From assembly GCF_036320965.1 (NCBI RefSeq), contig NC_092248.1:20356293-20420292 (forward strand): a DNA stretch of 64,000 bases, written 5' to 3'. Positions within the stretch are counted from its first letter, which is position 1; every line of letters begins with the position of its first letter. This stretch comes from Panulirus ornatus. Its lineage: Eukaryota > Arthropoda > Malacostraca > Decapoda > Palinuridae. Below the pieces are notes generated by a model. The model was not told where the DNA came from. It was given only the letters and a program-made list of their open reading frames with translations, and ran no database searches. Positions 29,556 through 41,709 of the stretch are shown here, piece by piece. The translations under genes were made by a program, and so were the position numbers.

Positions 29556-30105
29556 GCCCAATATTTCCCGATGGCGTGGCGCTTCGCTCATGTAGTCCCC
29601 GTCCGTGACAAAGGTGGACGTCTCACGAATCCTAATTCGTGTCGACCCATTTGTCCGACGAGTTGTGCATGCATTATTTCGTGGAGAGAATGGTAAACAT
29701 GACTCATTCTTTATGCAGTCGAGAAATTAATGAAATAGCCAACGCTGGTTTCCGTGAATACAGAAGCGCATGAATTATTCATTAGGTAAACGTAATCTGT
29801 TTCTCGTATTTCTTCTCAAGAAGACGAAACTTTCACTGCAATTCTTTTACGTACAGAGAATTCCTATGACATGATTTAGCGAAGGAAGCTCGTAACAGTA
29901 CTGCAGTCTTTAGGTTTAGAAAAGTTATCTTCCAAATTACAGGGAACCTTTGCTGTGAAATTGCCACCTGAAGAGCAAAATAAAGTTACTGCAAACACCT
30001 TTGTACTGGAAGATAGAATGTCATATAGAAGTGTGATCAGCCCACCTCTTTAATGATCGCGATCAATGATATTCTGTCTCCACCATTCCTCTCCAGAGCC
30101 TTATA
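29556..30105 (+). pseudogene. Degenerate reverse transcriptase relic (Jockey-like)
   Basis: Across shifting plus-strand frames the order of RT landmarks is preserved: WRFAHVVPVRDKGG then NPNSCRPI (fingers), ANAGFREYRSA (the Q.GFR..RS block), a degraded motif A region near 29,850, and GVISPP followed by AINDIL at about 30,033-30,080 (motif B region, normally G.VISP.LFN...NDI). Stops and frameshifts are frequent. It ends about 90 bp before a 28S rDNA fragment. Similarity is to Jockey-type RTs in general; R-element families cannot be excluded by eye. Confidence 0.55.
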
Positions 30106-30187
30106 TCCTTACAGTCTGTCGATGATTGTCATAAGGCGTTGCTCGTCCAATGGTCTATATAGGCACAGTCTTCGGCTGGAAGGCTTC

Positions 30188-30392
30188 AAGCCGTCACTAC
30201 AACCTGTCTCACGACGGTCTGAAACCCAGGTCACGTCCCCTGTTGGTAGGTGAACAGTCCAACGCTTGGCGAGTTCTGCTTCACAGTGATGGGAAGAGCC
30301 AACCTCGAAGGACCGACAAGCGACAAAAGGATGAACTCTTGACTACCACCACAAGCCAGTTATCTGTGTGGTAGCTTTTCTGACACCTCCTG
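30188..30392 (-). pseudogene. Nuclear 28S rRNA fragment (pseudogene)
   Basis: The minus strand of this ~200-bp block follows the conserved core near the 3' half of eukaryotic 28S rRNA. On the plus strand the reverse complement shows CCTGTCTCACGACGGTCT, GTGAACAGTCCAACGCTTGG, TTCTGCTTCACAGTGATGG, AAGAGCCAACCTCGAAGGA, CACAAGCCAGTTATCTGTG and CTTTTCTGACACCTCCTGC, in the right order and spacing. It matches the eukaryotic nuclear form rather than mitochondrial 16S or bacterial 23S. Many substitutions and abrupt ends show it is a pseudogene fragment, not part of a functional rDNA unit. Confidence 0.85.
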
Positions 30393-31386
30393 CATACCAG
30401 CAATTGTGCTTTGCTCTGAGGCTTTTCATTTTCAAAACCAAAGGACTAGCCTAAATTACTTTTGATAACAATACGATAAATTCTCAAAAATTAGTCTGAA
30501 TCATTAGCCGTACAAAACCCCAAGAAACGTGAATGTCCTGAAGTATGATTCTAGTAATTGCTGCGGTGCCGACAGATCTTTAGTGGTGTGTAATTCTTTG
30601 ATTAAAAGAAACAAAGATTAGACAACGGCCTGCGGGTATATTCCACAGCGAGCGATAACAACCTGAGGAAGTCGGACATGATGAAAAAAGTGAAAAAAGA
30701 TTTCTGCGATTGTGTCAAGGAGTTCTCACCTCTCATGCACGAAAATCGTTAGGATGGAAATTAAAGCGAACATGCATTCCTCCAATCATGACGAGAATGT
30801 TTGAACCTTTCTTATGGTGTCAAAGCGATCAGCAACAGGAAAGGAACATAAGTTAATCTTCCTTGTCGTCTGCTGTTTCTATATATCAACATTATCATTA
30901 GAGACGCAAATATCATCAGGTGACTGAATAATAAAGCAATCATTTACCTCAAAGAGACAGAAGTGAATAAGATAATAGATTTACTTTAGCAATTATTTTT
31001 TATCTTGTATCATTAAATTTGTTGATAGTAAAGAGTATTGTCCATGTATGATATTATATTCCATATAGAGATAATACGACTTCTTAAAGTTCGTGTGTTT
31101 CACGAAGAATGTTCAGTTTAACTCAGACATTTTGGGTTATGTCTTAACGGTTAAATGATGGCTGCTGTCAAAACTTTCTTCTGCACTCCATTAGCCCCGT
31201 CCTTAAACTGCGGATCCTTACAGGTCCTTAGTTACAGAAATTCTGATTCAAGATGACACGTCTGTAGTGTTGAGTTAGATACACACGAGAAGATAGAACA
31301 TCACGATGAGGCTGTTTACCTAATGACGTTTCACTGGGGGTATGAACCTAACAGACCAACCGATCTTGACGTAGGAAGTGTCTTAG

Positions 31387-31390
<4 letters not shown>
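30393..31390. other. No recognisable gene
   Basis: AT-rich unique sequence with no coding or repeat feature recognised. Confidence 0.45.
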
Positions 31391-31431
<41 letters not shown>

Positions 31432-31444
31432 TGTGTTTGTGTGT
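31391..31444. repeat. (GT)n microsatellite
   Basis: About 40 bp of pure GT, then an imperfect continuation. Confidence 0.95.
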
Positions 31445-32352
31445 AGGAGTCCTGTGAGCTAAGGAGGTACTGTAATTCCGCGAGAAACTGAAGTGTGGTA
31501 GGCGCGTGAGGCAGGGAGCTGTGGTGGGTTCATGTAGCAGGGAGATGTGGTGGCTGTGCGTGACAGGAAAGTGTACAGGTCATCGCACGGTGGGTGTGGA
31601 GTGCACGTTCGTTTATCACAAGAGGCAACTGATACATCCAATGAAACCTATGGAATGAGTTTTACATTTAATCTGACTAAGTAGACTTTCCTTCTCTCCT
31701 CTTGTTCCAGTAAGAATGAACAGTTATCAACTTGTCTTTTGATTTCATGTCTGTGTTCCGTTTCTTGTTCGTATGGTGTAAATGCGAATGATATGGTAGT
31801 GATGAGTTTGATTTTAAGGTTTACGGACCTTATCATATCATGGGCCCTGCATGATGAGCCAGAGGGACACCGGATCTTGCCTTTATCCAAACATTTAAAC
31901 TCATAATTGAGTCTTGACACAACAATAATTATCTGTCATTCTGTGTCTAGGGGAAACTACAAATACTGTGGTTAATCTCATGTTAGAAGTTCTCTTGTCA
32001 TATTGGTTATGTAGCCTGAAACTTGCGGCTTAGTTGGTTGTATTTTGTTCCATTGCGAAAAATAACATTTAAGACTTCGTCATGGCATAATGCTGAGATC
32101 ACATGATATTTTGCAGGTACTGAGTTATTAGCCTTCGACCTGACTGCACTGCCAAGATTTGAATGGTTCAAACATGGTGCTGGAAAATGAAGCCAAGGCA
32201 TAATAAAACTGTTTCTTGTGTTCTCTTCAGCTGTTTTCAAGCGACTAACTATATGGCTAATTACATTAGTAATTAATTGCATCACTGATTCCCCTGTTGC
32301 TTAAACTCACCTCATGTTTGTGCTGGAAAATCTTGCTGGTCGTTTCGGGCTC
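31445..32352. other. No recognisable gene
   Basis: Unique sequence flanking the 27-bp array. Short ORFs are not recognised. Confidence 0.45.
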
Positions 32353-33645
32353 ACCTCACACAACGACACAGCACGACACACATCACACAACGACGCAGCA
32401 CGACACTCCTCACACAACGACGCAGCACGACACACATCACACAACGACGCAGCACGACACACCTCCCACAACGACGCAGCACGACACACCTCACACAACG
32501 ACGCAGCACGACACACCTCACACAACGACGCAACACGACACACCTCCCACAACGACGCAGCACGACACACCTCACACAACGACGCAGCACGACACACCTC
32601 ACACAACGACGCAGCACGACACACCTCACACAACGACGCAACACGACACACATCACACAACGACGCAGCACGACACACCTCACACAACGACGCAGCACGA
32701 CACACTTCACACAACGACGCAGCACGACACACCTCCCACAACGACGCAGCACGACACACCTCACACAACGACGCAGCACGACACACCTCACACAACGACG
32801 CAACACGACACACATCACACAACGACGCAGCACGACAAACCTCACACAACGACGCAGCACGACACACCTCACACAACGACGCAACACGACACACATCACA
32901 TAACGACGCAGCACGACACACTTCACACGACGACGCAGCACGACACACCTCACACAACGACGCAGCACGACACACCTCACACAACAACGCAGCATGACAC
33001 ACCTCACACAACGACGCAGCACGACACACCTCACACAACGACGCAGCACGACACACCTCACACAACGACGCAGCACGACACACTTCACACGACGACGCAG
33101 CACGACACACCTCACACAACGACGCAGCACGACACACATCACACAACGACGCCGCACGACACACATCACACAACGACGCAACACGACACACATCACACAA
33201 CGACGCCGCACGACACACTTCACACAACGACGCAGCACGACACACCTCACACAGCGACGCAGCACGACACACCTCACACAACGACGCAGCACGACACACA
33301 TCACACAACGACGCAGCACGACACACTTCACACAACGACGCAACACGACACACCTCACACAACGACGCAGCACGACACACATCACACAACGACGCAGCAC
33401 GACACACCTCACACAACGACGCAGCATGACACACCTCACACAACGACGCAGGACGACACACATCACACAACGACGCAGCACGACACACATCACACAACGA
33501 CGCAGCACGACACACTTCACACAACGACGCAGCACGACACACATCACACAACGACGCAGCACGACACACCTCACACAACGACGCAGCACGACACACATCA
33601 CACAACGACGCAGCACGACACACCTCACACCAGCGACACAGCACG
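32353..33645 (+). repeat. 27-bp minisatellite (~47 units)
   Basis: The unit is CGACACACCTCACACAACG followed by ACGCAGCA. The CCTCAC position varies as CATCAC, CTTCAC or CCTCCC, and GCAGCA as GCAACA. 27 is a multiple of three and most units lack stops, so ORFs of several hundred codons are open on both strands. They share no conserved domain and consist only of the repeat. I treat them as non-coding. Confidence 0.95.
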
Positions 33646-33799
33646 ACACGCAACGGTGGAACAACACGACACACCTTGAACGATCGATGCAACTCAACAC
33701 ACCTTACACGGGCGAGGCAACGCAACACTTGAACGGGACAACATGACACAATACAACACAGCGCAACATAACGCAACATGACATCAAACTGACACTGCA
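33646..33799. repeat. Degenerate transition between the 27-bp and 21-bp arrays
   Basis: Scattered partial units (GCAACACGACAC, GCAACATGACAC) at irregular spacing link the two arrays, which suggests a common origin. Confidence 0.7.
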
Positions 33800-34655
33800 A
33801 TATAACATACTTCACACAGGCGACGCAACAAGACACACAAGTGACGCAACACGACACACGCGATGCAACACGATACACAAGCGACGCAACACGACACGCG
33901 AGCCTCGCAACACGACACACAAGCGACGCAACATGATACACAGGTAAAGCCACACAACACACACGCCACGCAACACGACACACAAGCGACGCAGCACGAC
34001 ACACAAGCGACGCAACACGATACACAAGTAACGCAACACGACACACACGCCACGCAACACGACAGACAAGTGATGCAACACGATACACAAATGACGCAAC
34101 ACGACACACAAGCCCGGCAACACGATACACAAGAGACGCAACACGACACACAGGCCACGCAAGACGACACACAAGCGATGAAGCAATATACCAAGAGAAG
34201 TAACACGACACACAAACGACGCAACACGACACACAAGCCACGCACCACGACACACAAGCCACGCAACACGACACACAAGCCACGCAACGCGACACACAAG
34301 CCACGCAACACGACACACAAGCCACGCAACACGACACACAAGCCACGCAACACGACACACAAGCCACGCAACGCGACACACAAGCCACGCAACACGACAC
34401 ACAAGCCACGCAACACGACACACAAGCCACGCAACGCGACACACAAGCCACGCAACACGACACACAAGCCACGCAACACGACACACAAGCCACGCAACAC
34501 GACACACAAGCCACGCAACACGACACACAAGCCACGCAACGCGACACACAAGCCACGCAACACGACACACAAGGCACGCAACGCGACACACAAGCCACGC
34601 AACACGACACACAAGCCACGCAACGCGACACACAAGCGACGCAACACGACGCGCC
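33800..34655 (+). repeat. 21-bp minisatellite (~40 units)
   Basis: The unit is ACGACACACAAGCCACGCA plus AC, sharing ACGCARCACGACACAC with the neighbouring 27-bp unit. The left part is more variable (AAGCGACG, AAGTAACG, ATACACAA), while 34,230-34,630 is highly homogeneous. A 774-codon minus-strand frame crosses both arrays because both periods are multiples of three; I regard it as spurious. Confidence 0.95.
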
Positions 34656-35163
34656 TCACATAATCCTTTAAACTTTGTGGGTTCCTATTTGGGTAGGGGG
34701 CTGCGGGTCGTGCAATAATTAACCACACCCGACCATCGCTGAGGGGAACTCACCGGGGAAGAACGATGATGGTGTCACCTGCAACCATTTTTCTGACACT
34801 TCATTTTGTAAAACATATTTAGAGCAAGATTAACACACGCGGGGTACGAACCCCGAGGGTAGAGGGGGACACGGGGCCTCCCCTGCCATCAGCCCCTGTG
34901 GGTGGAGGAAGACATCGTCCATCCCTAACATCACGTGATGGCAGCCCTACGCTAGTCACCCATGAGTGCTGGTCCCTTACACCACTGGTTTTAATAATAT
35001 GGAATTATCATCATTTTTCATGCAGGAAAGATCACTATTTTCTTTTTCCTTCATCCCTTATTTAGGGCAGTGTTGTCCCGCGCATAGGTAGACGGGCGGG
35101 CCATGGTCTACCGTTGCCTGCCGTGAAATACTGTCTCGTTATATATGTAGTGTGGCGCAGGGG
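34656..35163. other. No gene; possible tRNA-like pol III box pair on the minus strand
   Basis: On the minus strand TGGCAGGGGAGG (A-box-like, near 34,885) is followed about 35 bp later by GGGGTTCGTACCCC (B-box-like stem-loop, near 34,840-34,855). The B box lacks the usual A after TTCG. It could be a decayed tRNA-derived SINE; the support is weak. Confidence 0.25.
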
Positions 35164-35790
35164 AGGACAGTGATATGTGTGGCAGGAGTGGTGATACCGC
35201 CACAGGTGTTGTGTGTGGTGGTGAGGGCAGATGGCGCTTGCTACGGACGTCGGTGTGCCGAGCATGGACGGTGATGATGCCTCCACAGTATGACTGTGGT
35301 GAGGGTGATGCCACCACAGGAGGTGTGTGTGTGGTGGTGAGGGCAGACGGCGCTTGCTACGGACGTCGGTGTGCCGAGCATGTATGGTGATGATGCCTCC
35401 CCAGTATGACTGTGGTGAGGGTGATGCCACCACAGGTGTTGTGTGTGGTGGTGAGGGCAGACGGCGCTTGCTACGGACGTCGGTGTGCCGAGCATGTATG
35501 GTGATGATGCCTCCACAGTATGACTGTGGTGAGGGTGATGCCACCACAGGAGGTGTGTGTGTGTCGTGAGGGCAGACAGCGCTTGCTACGGACGTCGGTG
35601 TGCCGAGCATGGATGATGCCTCCACACATGGCTGTGTGTGGTGAGGGTGATGCCACTACAGATGATGCCTGTGGTGAGGGAGATGGTACTTTCCACAGAC
35701 GGTGTGTGCCAAGCAGGGATGGTGATGATGATGCCTCCACACATACTGCTGTGTGTGTGAGGAGGATGCCATCACATACATTGCTATATA
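35164..35790 (+). repeat. ~117-bp minisatellite (~5 units)
   Basis: The repeated core includes GTGATGATGCCTCCACA, GTATGACTGTGGTGAGGG, TGATGCCACCACAGG and GCGCTTGCTACGGACGTC. Three central units are nearly identical (about 35,266-35,600); the outer ones are shortened and diverged. Confidence 0.9.
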
Positions 35791-36755
35791 GTCACCTATT
35801 TATACCGTACGGGGAAAGGGGTCTACACTGGGAAGGTCTCATGTCTTGAACTATATCTTCTGTCATGCAGTTTTCCAAACGTTTGTTTACTGTCAGCATT
35901 TACGGTTTTCTCACTCGGTTTGTTTGTTTGTTTTTTATTGATCCTCTACGAGTATACAATAAACGTACTTTTTATATCGTTACTAACAAGTTTCTCGCTC
36001 AAGGTCTTGTTTTGTCCTCTGGGTTTATCGTTCATATCATCAAACTGGTTTTGGTCAAGCCACGTCTTACTTTTCTCTCTTCTGGTACCATTTTGGTTGC
36101 GTGTGGTTCGGGTGATGACAATAGAGATGTTGGTGTGCGGTGAGAGTGAAGCAATCACAAACGTGAGATGCCACGACAGAATGTTGGAAGGAAATGGTGT
36201 CACCACAGATGCTGCTCTGAGTGTGTGTGGTGTGTGGTGGTGACCTCCACCACAGGCGTCGACATTTGCAGCTGTGATAGTAATATCTTGTCTAACGCAA
36301 GAGCAAGGATTGATATCTTGACCAATATCAGTGGCCTGAAGTTTTGAAGGTCTGTCTTCACAGTGCATAGCATTAGATATTTGAATGTATTACGTACAGT
36401 GATGCGACAACGCCTATCCTAGATTATGACACCATCAAACTCAGCCTAATGACACTGATACATTCAATTGCCACTATTGCATACGTCTTGTGTCATTATC
36501 AAGCCTTATAACCTCTACCATTACTTCTCACATAGTCGTCATACTGTATTGAAATCTTAAGGTATCAGAACCTCCTCATCCCACAACTGCCCACACCAGG
36601 TGGCTGGCAATACTCTCCTAATCCCCAGACACCACACCGAGCTGATATATATTCAAACTTCAGTTTTTTTATGTTTCTAGTGACAGTTCCAAAACATAAT
36701 TAGAAAACGACAGGACGACGAATTCATCAAAAGACATCAGACAGCAAAATGGGTA
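35791..36755. other. No recognisable gene
   Basis: Unique sequence. GGTGTCACCACAGATGCTG near 36,200 echoes the preceding minisatellite. Confidence 0.45.
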
Positions 36756-37240
36756 TTAACCTGATCTCCAAAGGTGTTTGTGGGTCGAATCCTTGAAAGC
36801 TGAAAGATTATTTGATGAGAGAAAAACGACAGAAGGAAAAGAATTCCACAGTTTAACTGTATGAGGAGGGAAGAAGGTGTACTTAAGGCTAATCCTCACG
36901 TGGCAGACCACTGTACAAAATCTATAAGATGTTAGTCGTATGTTGAAAGCGCTGGTCATAGAGGCTGGGATACGATCAGACAGTTCACGTGAACAGAGCG
37001 CTAAAATCCTACCTATCAGATGGAGTGAAGCGAGCAGGGAGAGGGATCGTTGAAGAGAGGTGATAACAGGCAAGGTGATAAGGCAGAGGGCTTTGAATTC
37101 TGGCTAAAAGGGAGATGGAAGAATACCACAACAGATATGGGACCGTAAATGCAGCTTCCATACAGTACCCCCATCTTCTGGGAAGCAGATACTGTGTTGC
37201 ATCCTATGTGGGATTTCCAGCGGAGAGTGGAGGCCATGTT
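36756..37240 (-). pseudogene. C-terminal part of a Jockey/CR1-like LINE ORF (degenerate)
   Basis: Two overlapping minus-strand frames keep the post-RT landmarks of this group. The upstream frame reads TLRWKSHIGCNTVSASQKMG then VLYGSCIYGPI, matching the L.W..HI...SA..K.G.L block. The downstream frame reads LQRSLSLLASL, SLKYTFFPPHT, VKLWNSFPSVVF and LSAFKDSTHKHL, matching the SFFP.T..LWN.LP..VF....F tail. A frameshift at about 37,020-37,075 separates them. The catalytic RT region is not visible. It is a different LINE lineage from the abundant RTE-like family. Confidence 0.7.
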
Positions 37241-37989
37241 TACGTAATTTCAGGGTTGAATAATAGCCTTTTGAAATTCTTCAGTTGGAAGTCAGTTAGA
37301 TAAAGAAAGAGAAACAGCCAAAAACACAGCAGCGATGGAATGAAGAGAAAGGAAACAGTGCATTAAAGAACAGAGAGAAGAGTAAAAACCAAAGGGAGGA
37401 AGTTAGGGAAGACTTATGTTACTCTCTGGCAAAATCCTTTAAGAGATGTCGTGAGTGAAATAAAAAAAAATTGACCAAAATTCCTTACAAAGGAGGATCG
37501 TCATCCAAGATTAAACATTTTTTTCCTTTTATCAAAGTTCGTCTGTGTTTACCGCAACCATACTGTTATCCAGGTATGTCCTGGATGATGGCGGGCGCTG
37601 TGGTCATACAAAGAATAGCTCTCGACCAGGGAAAATCCTGTCAATGTGAATTTTGGTCCTTTATTTCCAGGAAACCTTCATAAGGGCCATAGCCAGACAC
37701 GAACTCGTTTGCCTAGTATGATAAGCCTGTATGAAGGCCACAGCCATACACGAACCCGTTCACAGACGATGATAAACACAACCTCAGCTGACGAGATCTG
37801 TCCGTGAAGATCGCGACGGAGGGGGAACGATCACCAACAAAGATCTATAATTATGTTTCTGAAAAATTAAACTTCCCGAGATCCAATTACCAGAGCAAGA
37901 CTCAGTTTGACATATGGTTCCTGTCGTAGACAGTTATCTAGAGGAGAAGGAGAGTCTCTGGAGGGGAAGAATAAGAAAAAAAACTAAAC
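37241..37989. other. No recognisable gene
   Basis: Unique AT-rich sequence with no recognised feature. Confidence 0.45.
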
Positions 37990-38415
37990 TTGTAGGGAAT
38001 TATAACAGCCTAAAGGGAAGGTAGAGTGTGGTTAGGAGAATGATAGGGGCAACATGTTGGAGAGAAGGAGTATAGTGTGTAGGGAATGGGTGTAGGAGAA
38101 GAACCCTATATATATGAAAGGTTGAGTGTAGCCTGTGGGGGGGATACACAGGCAGCTTTTAGGGGAAGGAAGGGTGAGGCCCTCTGGGGAATAAGGAGCG
38201 GCCTGTAGAGCAAATAGACGCAGCTTGGAATGAGGAATATCCTGTGAGGAGAATACAAGCGGCCCATAGGGAAAACAGGGGTAGCCTGTTTGTTAGGGAA
38301 CATGGGCTCGTGGGCAGCCCTCCTCGCACAGACCCGAGGATGTGATCTGTAAAGGAAAGAGGAAACACCTTGTGGAGCATTATGGCCAGCCTATAATAGG
38401 GGAAAAAAAGTGTAC
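37990..38415. repeat. Degenerate purine-rich tandem repeat (~30-35 bp)
   Basis: Loosely repeated units around GCCTGTAGGGNNAATANNNG with strong divergence. Old array. Confidence 0.5.
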
Positions 38416-38768
38416 AGTTTGAAAGGAGTGGAAGCCTCGTTTACCAATGGCAGAGGAACCCATTGAGAGTGGCCCTTAAACTTCCTAGTAACCAGGAGGT
38501 AGAAAATGATGGAAGGGATCACAACCTCTCGTACAAAAGGAGGGAAGTCTTGGGTCTACGGTCGCTGCTTGAACAACGAAACCAATAATCAGTAAGGGAA
38601 AAAATCTCGTTTTCTATTTGTCTTTTGAAGGGGTAGGGATCACATGATAGATCGTTATGTCGTCACTGTGTGGGCGGGAGTTGTCCAACCGACTGTAAAG
38701 CCAGTGTTGACCTATGAGGATTCACCATACGCAAGATGAAATGTGAGAAAGTGAATGCCTGTACGGAA

Positions 38769-38769
<1 letters not shown>
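38416..38769. other. No recognisable gene
   Basis: Unique sequence. Confidence 0.4.

Positions 38770-38851
<82 letters not shown>
38770..38851. repeat. (CA)n microsatellite
   Basis: About 80 bp of CA with a single T interruption. Confidence 0.97.
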
Positions 38852-38853
<2 letters not shown>

Positions 38854-39255
38854 AAGGGTTCAAAGTAAATATCTTTTGTAATATCGGTGTCTGGGTGTTC
38901 TCTTGTCGATAAATATAGCAGAAAATTCAACACTATATCTACTAAATGCATGTAACAAATTTTGGAAATTCATCTGCGCACTTCCGGGGAAAAATATTAA
39001 TAGAATGTCTGGCATCTCTTGAAAAATGGTAAATATGAACAACACAAATGAAATGAAATTGAAAAAAATTATTATACTGAATGCATAATTTCCAACGAAG
39101 AGTGACCATCCTCCGGATATCTGATAAACGAAAAATGTATAGTAAGCGAGAGCGTTTTATTCATCTAAATTGATTAACGCATGTAAAAAAAAAAATGCTT
39201 CTAGCTGTATTTGTACGTTTTCACTTTGAACAAACTTAAGGCAACAATACAGATC
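38852..39255. other. No recognisable gene
   Basis: AT-rich unique sequence. Confidence 0.4.
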
Positions 39256-39400
39256 ATAGGGGCGATCATAGCCTAGCCGTTATTAGCCTTCCCGACTACC
39301 ATGTAAAAAGGCCTGGGTTCGAATCCTGGTTGTTGGAGGGTATTATGTGTTTATATGAAAGTGCGTGTTCATATGCACGATTTTTGTGTTGATATACGTC
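39256..39400 (+). mobile_element. tRNA-derived SINE (near complete)
   Basis: The 5' part looks like a tRNA: an A-box-like TAGCCTAGCCGTT near 39,268 and a good B box GGTTCGAATCC at about 39,317, spaced as in pol III type 2 promoters. It does not fold into a convincing functional tRNA. The 3' body ends in TATGAAAGTGCGTGTTCATATGCAC, an inverted repeat shared with the truncated copy at 47,858-47,938. Confidence 0.7.
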
Positions 39401-39567
39401 TATGCTTGTACACTAAGGTTCTGGAAAATGGCAGCTGCTGGTGATGTTAGACTAATGGGATTTGACCGGTGTATACCATGTTGTTCATGGATGTGATACA
39501 AAGGGTATTCGATTACTTGTATTTCAATAGTCAGCGAGAAACTATAATAGATATAATAAATAAATAG

Positions 39568-39571
<4 letters not shown>

Positions 39572-39639
<68 letters not shown>
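39572..39639. repeat. (TA)n at 3' side of L3
   Basis: About 68 bp of TA followed by a T22 run, which is the poly(A) tail of minus-strand copy L3. Confidence 0.97.
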
Positions 39640-39656
<17 letters not shown>

Positions 39657-41637
39657 TTTTTTGCTTTGTCGCTGTCTCCCGCGTTTGCGAGGTAGCGCAA
39701 GGAAACAGACGAAAGAAATGGCCCAACCCACCCCCATACACATGTATATACATACGTCCACACACGCAAATATACATACCTACACAGTTTCCCATGGTTT
39801 ACCCCAGACGCTTCACATGCCTTGATTCAATCCACTGACAGCACGTCAACCCCGGTATACCACATCGCTCCAATTCACTCTGTTCCTTGCCCTCCTTTCA
39901 CCCTCCTGCATGTTCAGGCCCCGATCACACAAAATCTTTTTCACTCCATCTTTCCACCTCCAATTTGGTCTCCCTCTTCTCCTCGTTCCCTCCACCTCCG
40001 ACACATATATCCTCTTGGTCAATCTTTCCTCACTCATTCTCTCCATGTGCCCAAACCATTTCAAAACACCCTCTTCTGCCCTCTCAACCACGCTCTTTTT
40101 ATTTCCACACATCTCTCTTACCCTTACATTACTTACTCGATCAAACCACCTCACACCACACATTGTCCTCAAACATCTCATTTCCAGCACATCCATCCTC
40201 CTGCGCACAACTCTATCCATAGCCCACGCCTCGCAACCATACAACATTGTTGGAACCACTATTCCTTCAAACATACCCATTTTTGCTCTCCGAGATAATG
40301 CTCTCGACTTCCACACATTCTTCAAGGCTCCCAGAATTTTCGCCCCCTCCCCCACCCTATGATCCACTTCCGCTTCCATGGTTCCATCCGCTGCCAGATC
40401 CACTCCCAGATATCTAAAACACTTCACTTCCTCCAGTTTTTCTCCATTCAAACTCACCTCCCAATTGACTTGACCCTCAGCCCTACTGTACCTAATAACC
40501 TTGCTCTTATTCACATTTACTCTCAACTTTCTTCTTTCACACACTTTACCAAACTCAGTCACCAGCTTCTGCAGTTTCTCACATGAATCAGCCACCAGCG
40601 CTGTATCATCAGCGAACAACAACTGACTCACTTCCCAAGCTCTCTCATCCCCAACAGACTTCATACTTGCCCCTCTTTCCAAAACTCTTGCATTCACCTC
40701 CCTAACAACTCCATCCATAAACAAATTAAACAACCATGGAGACATCACACACCCCTGCCGCAAACCTACATTCACTGAGAACCAATCACTTTCCTCTCTT
40801 CATACACATGCCTTACATCCTCGATAAAAACTTTTCACTGCTTCTAACAACTTGCCTCCCACACCATATATTCTTAATACCTTCCACAGAGCATCTCTAT
40901 CAACTCTATCATATGCCTTCTCCAGATCCATAAATGCTACATACAAATCCATTTGCTTTTCTAAGTATTTCTCACATAAATTCTTCAAAGCAAACACCTG
41001 ATCCACACATCCTCTACCACTTCTGAAACCACACTGCTCTTCCCCAATCTGATGCTCTGTACATGCCTTCACCCTCTCAATCAATACCCTCCCATATAAT
41101 TTACCAGGAATACTCAACAAACTTATACCTCTGTAATTTGAGCACTCATTCTTATCCCCCTTTGCCTTTGTACAATGGCACTATGCACGCATTCCGCCAA
41201 TCCTCAGGCACCTCACCATGAGTCATACATACATTAAATAACCTTACCAACCAGTCAACAATACAGTCACCCCCTTTTTTAATAAATTCCAATGCAATAC
41301 CATCCAAACCTGCTGCCTTGCCGGCTTTCATCTTCCGCAAAGCTTTTACTACCTCTTCTCTGTTTACCAAATCATTTTCCCTAACCCTCTCACTTTGCAC
41401 ACCACCTCGACCAAAACACCCTATATCTGCCACTCTATCATCAAACACATTCAACAAACCTTCAAAATACTCACTCCATCTCCTCACATCACCACTACTT
41501 GTTATCACCTCCCCATTTGCACCCTTCACTGAAGTTCCCATTTGCTCCCTTGTCTTACGCACTTTATTTACCTCCTTCCAGAACATCTTTTTATTCTCCC
41601 TAAAATTTAATGATACTCTCTCACCCCAACTCTCATT

Positions 41638-41639
<2 letters not shown>
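39640..41639 (-). mobile_element. RTE-like LINE copy L3 (5'-truncated)
   Basis: Minus-strand copy of about 2 kb. It carries the region before the RT (MFWKEVNKVRKTREQMGTS), the RT fingers, motif A (FMDLEKAYDR), motif B (GLRQGCVMSP), motif C (LLFADDTALVAD), the C-terminal region and the short 3' UTR with hairpin and poly(A). A one-base insertion in a G run near 41,155 and an in-frame stop near 40,795 break the ORF. The 5' truncation point lies directly against (TA)n at 41,640-41,705, and the poly(A) end lies against (TA)n at 39,572-39,639. Confidence 0.88.
39846..40775 (-). pseudogene. L3 RT palm C-terminal half and C-terminal region
   Basis: A 309-codon open segment from motif B (GLRQGCVMSPWLFNLFMD) through FADDT to the terminal YRG stop at 39,846. 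Upstream, a TGA created by a small change near 40,795 separates it from the motif A segment (40,800-41,120); a further frameshift separates that from 41,152-41,586. All catalytic motifs are present, but in three pieces. Confidence 0.75.

Positions 41640-41705
<66 letters not shown>
41640..41705. repeat. (TA)n between L3 5' end and PLE-1 3' end
   Basis: About 66 bp of TA link the truncated 5' end of L3 with the 3' end of the PLE fragment. Confidence 0.97.

Positions 41706-41706
<1 letters not shown>

Positions 41707-41709
<3 letters not shown>

Noticed and set aside
32297..34728. Long His/Thr-rich, Cys/Val-rich and Arg-rich ORFs on both strands over the 27-bp and 21-bp arrays
   Set aside because: The periods are multiples of three and the units lack stops, so ORFs appear on both strands. 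No start context, signal peptide or non-repeat domain.
39256..39330. Functional tRNA gene
   Set aside because: B box is good, but the sequence does not give a convincing acceptor stem or anticodon arm, and a SINE body with a second copy follows.
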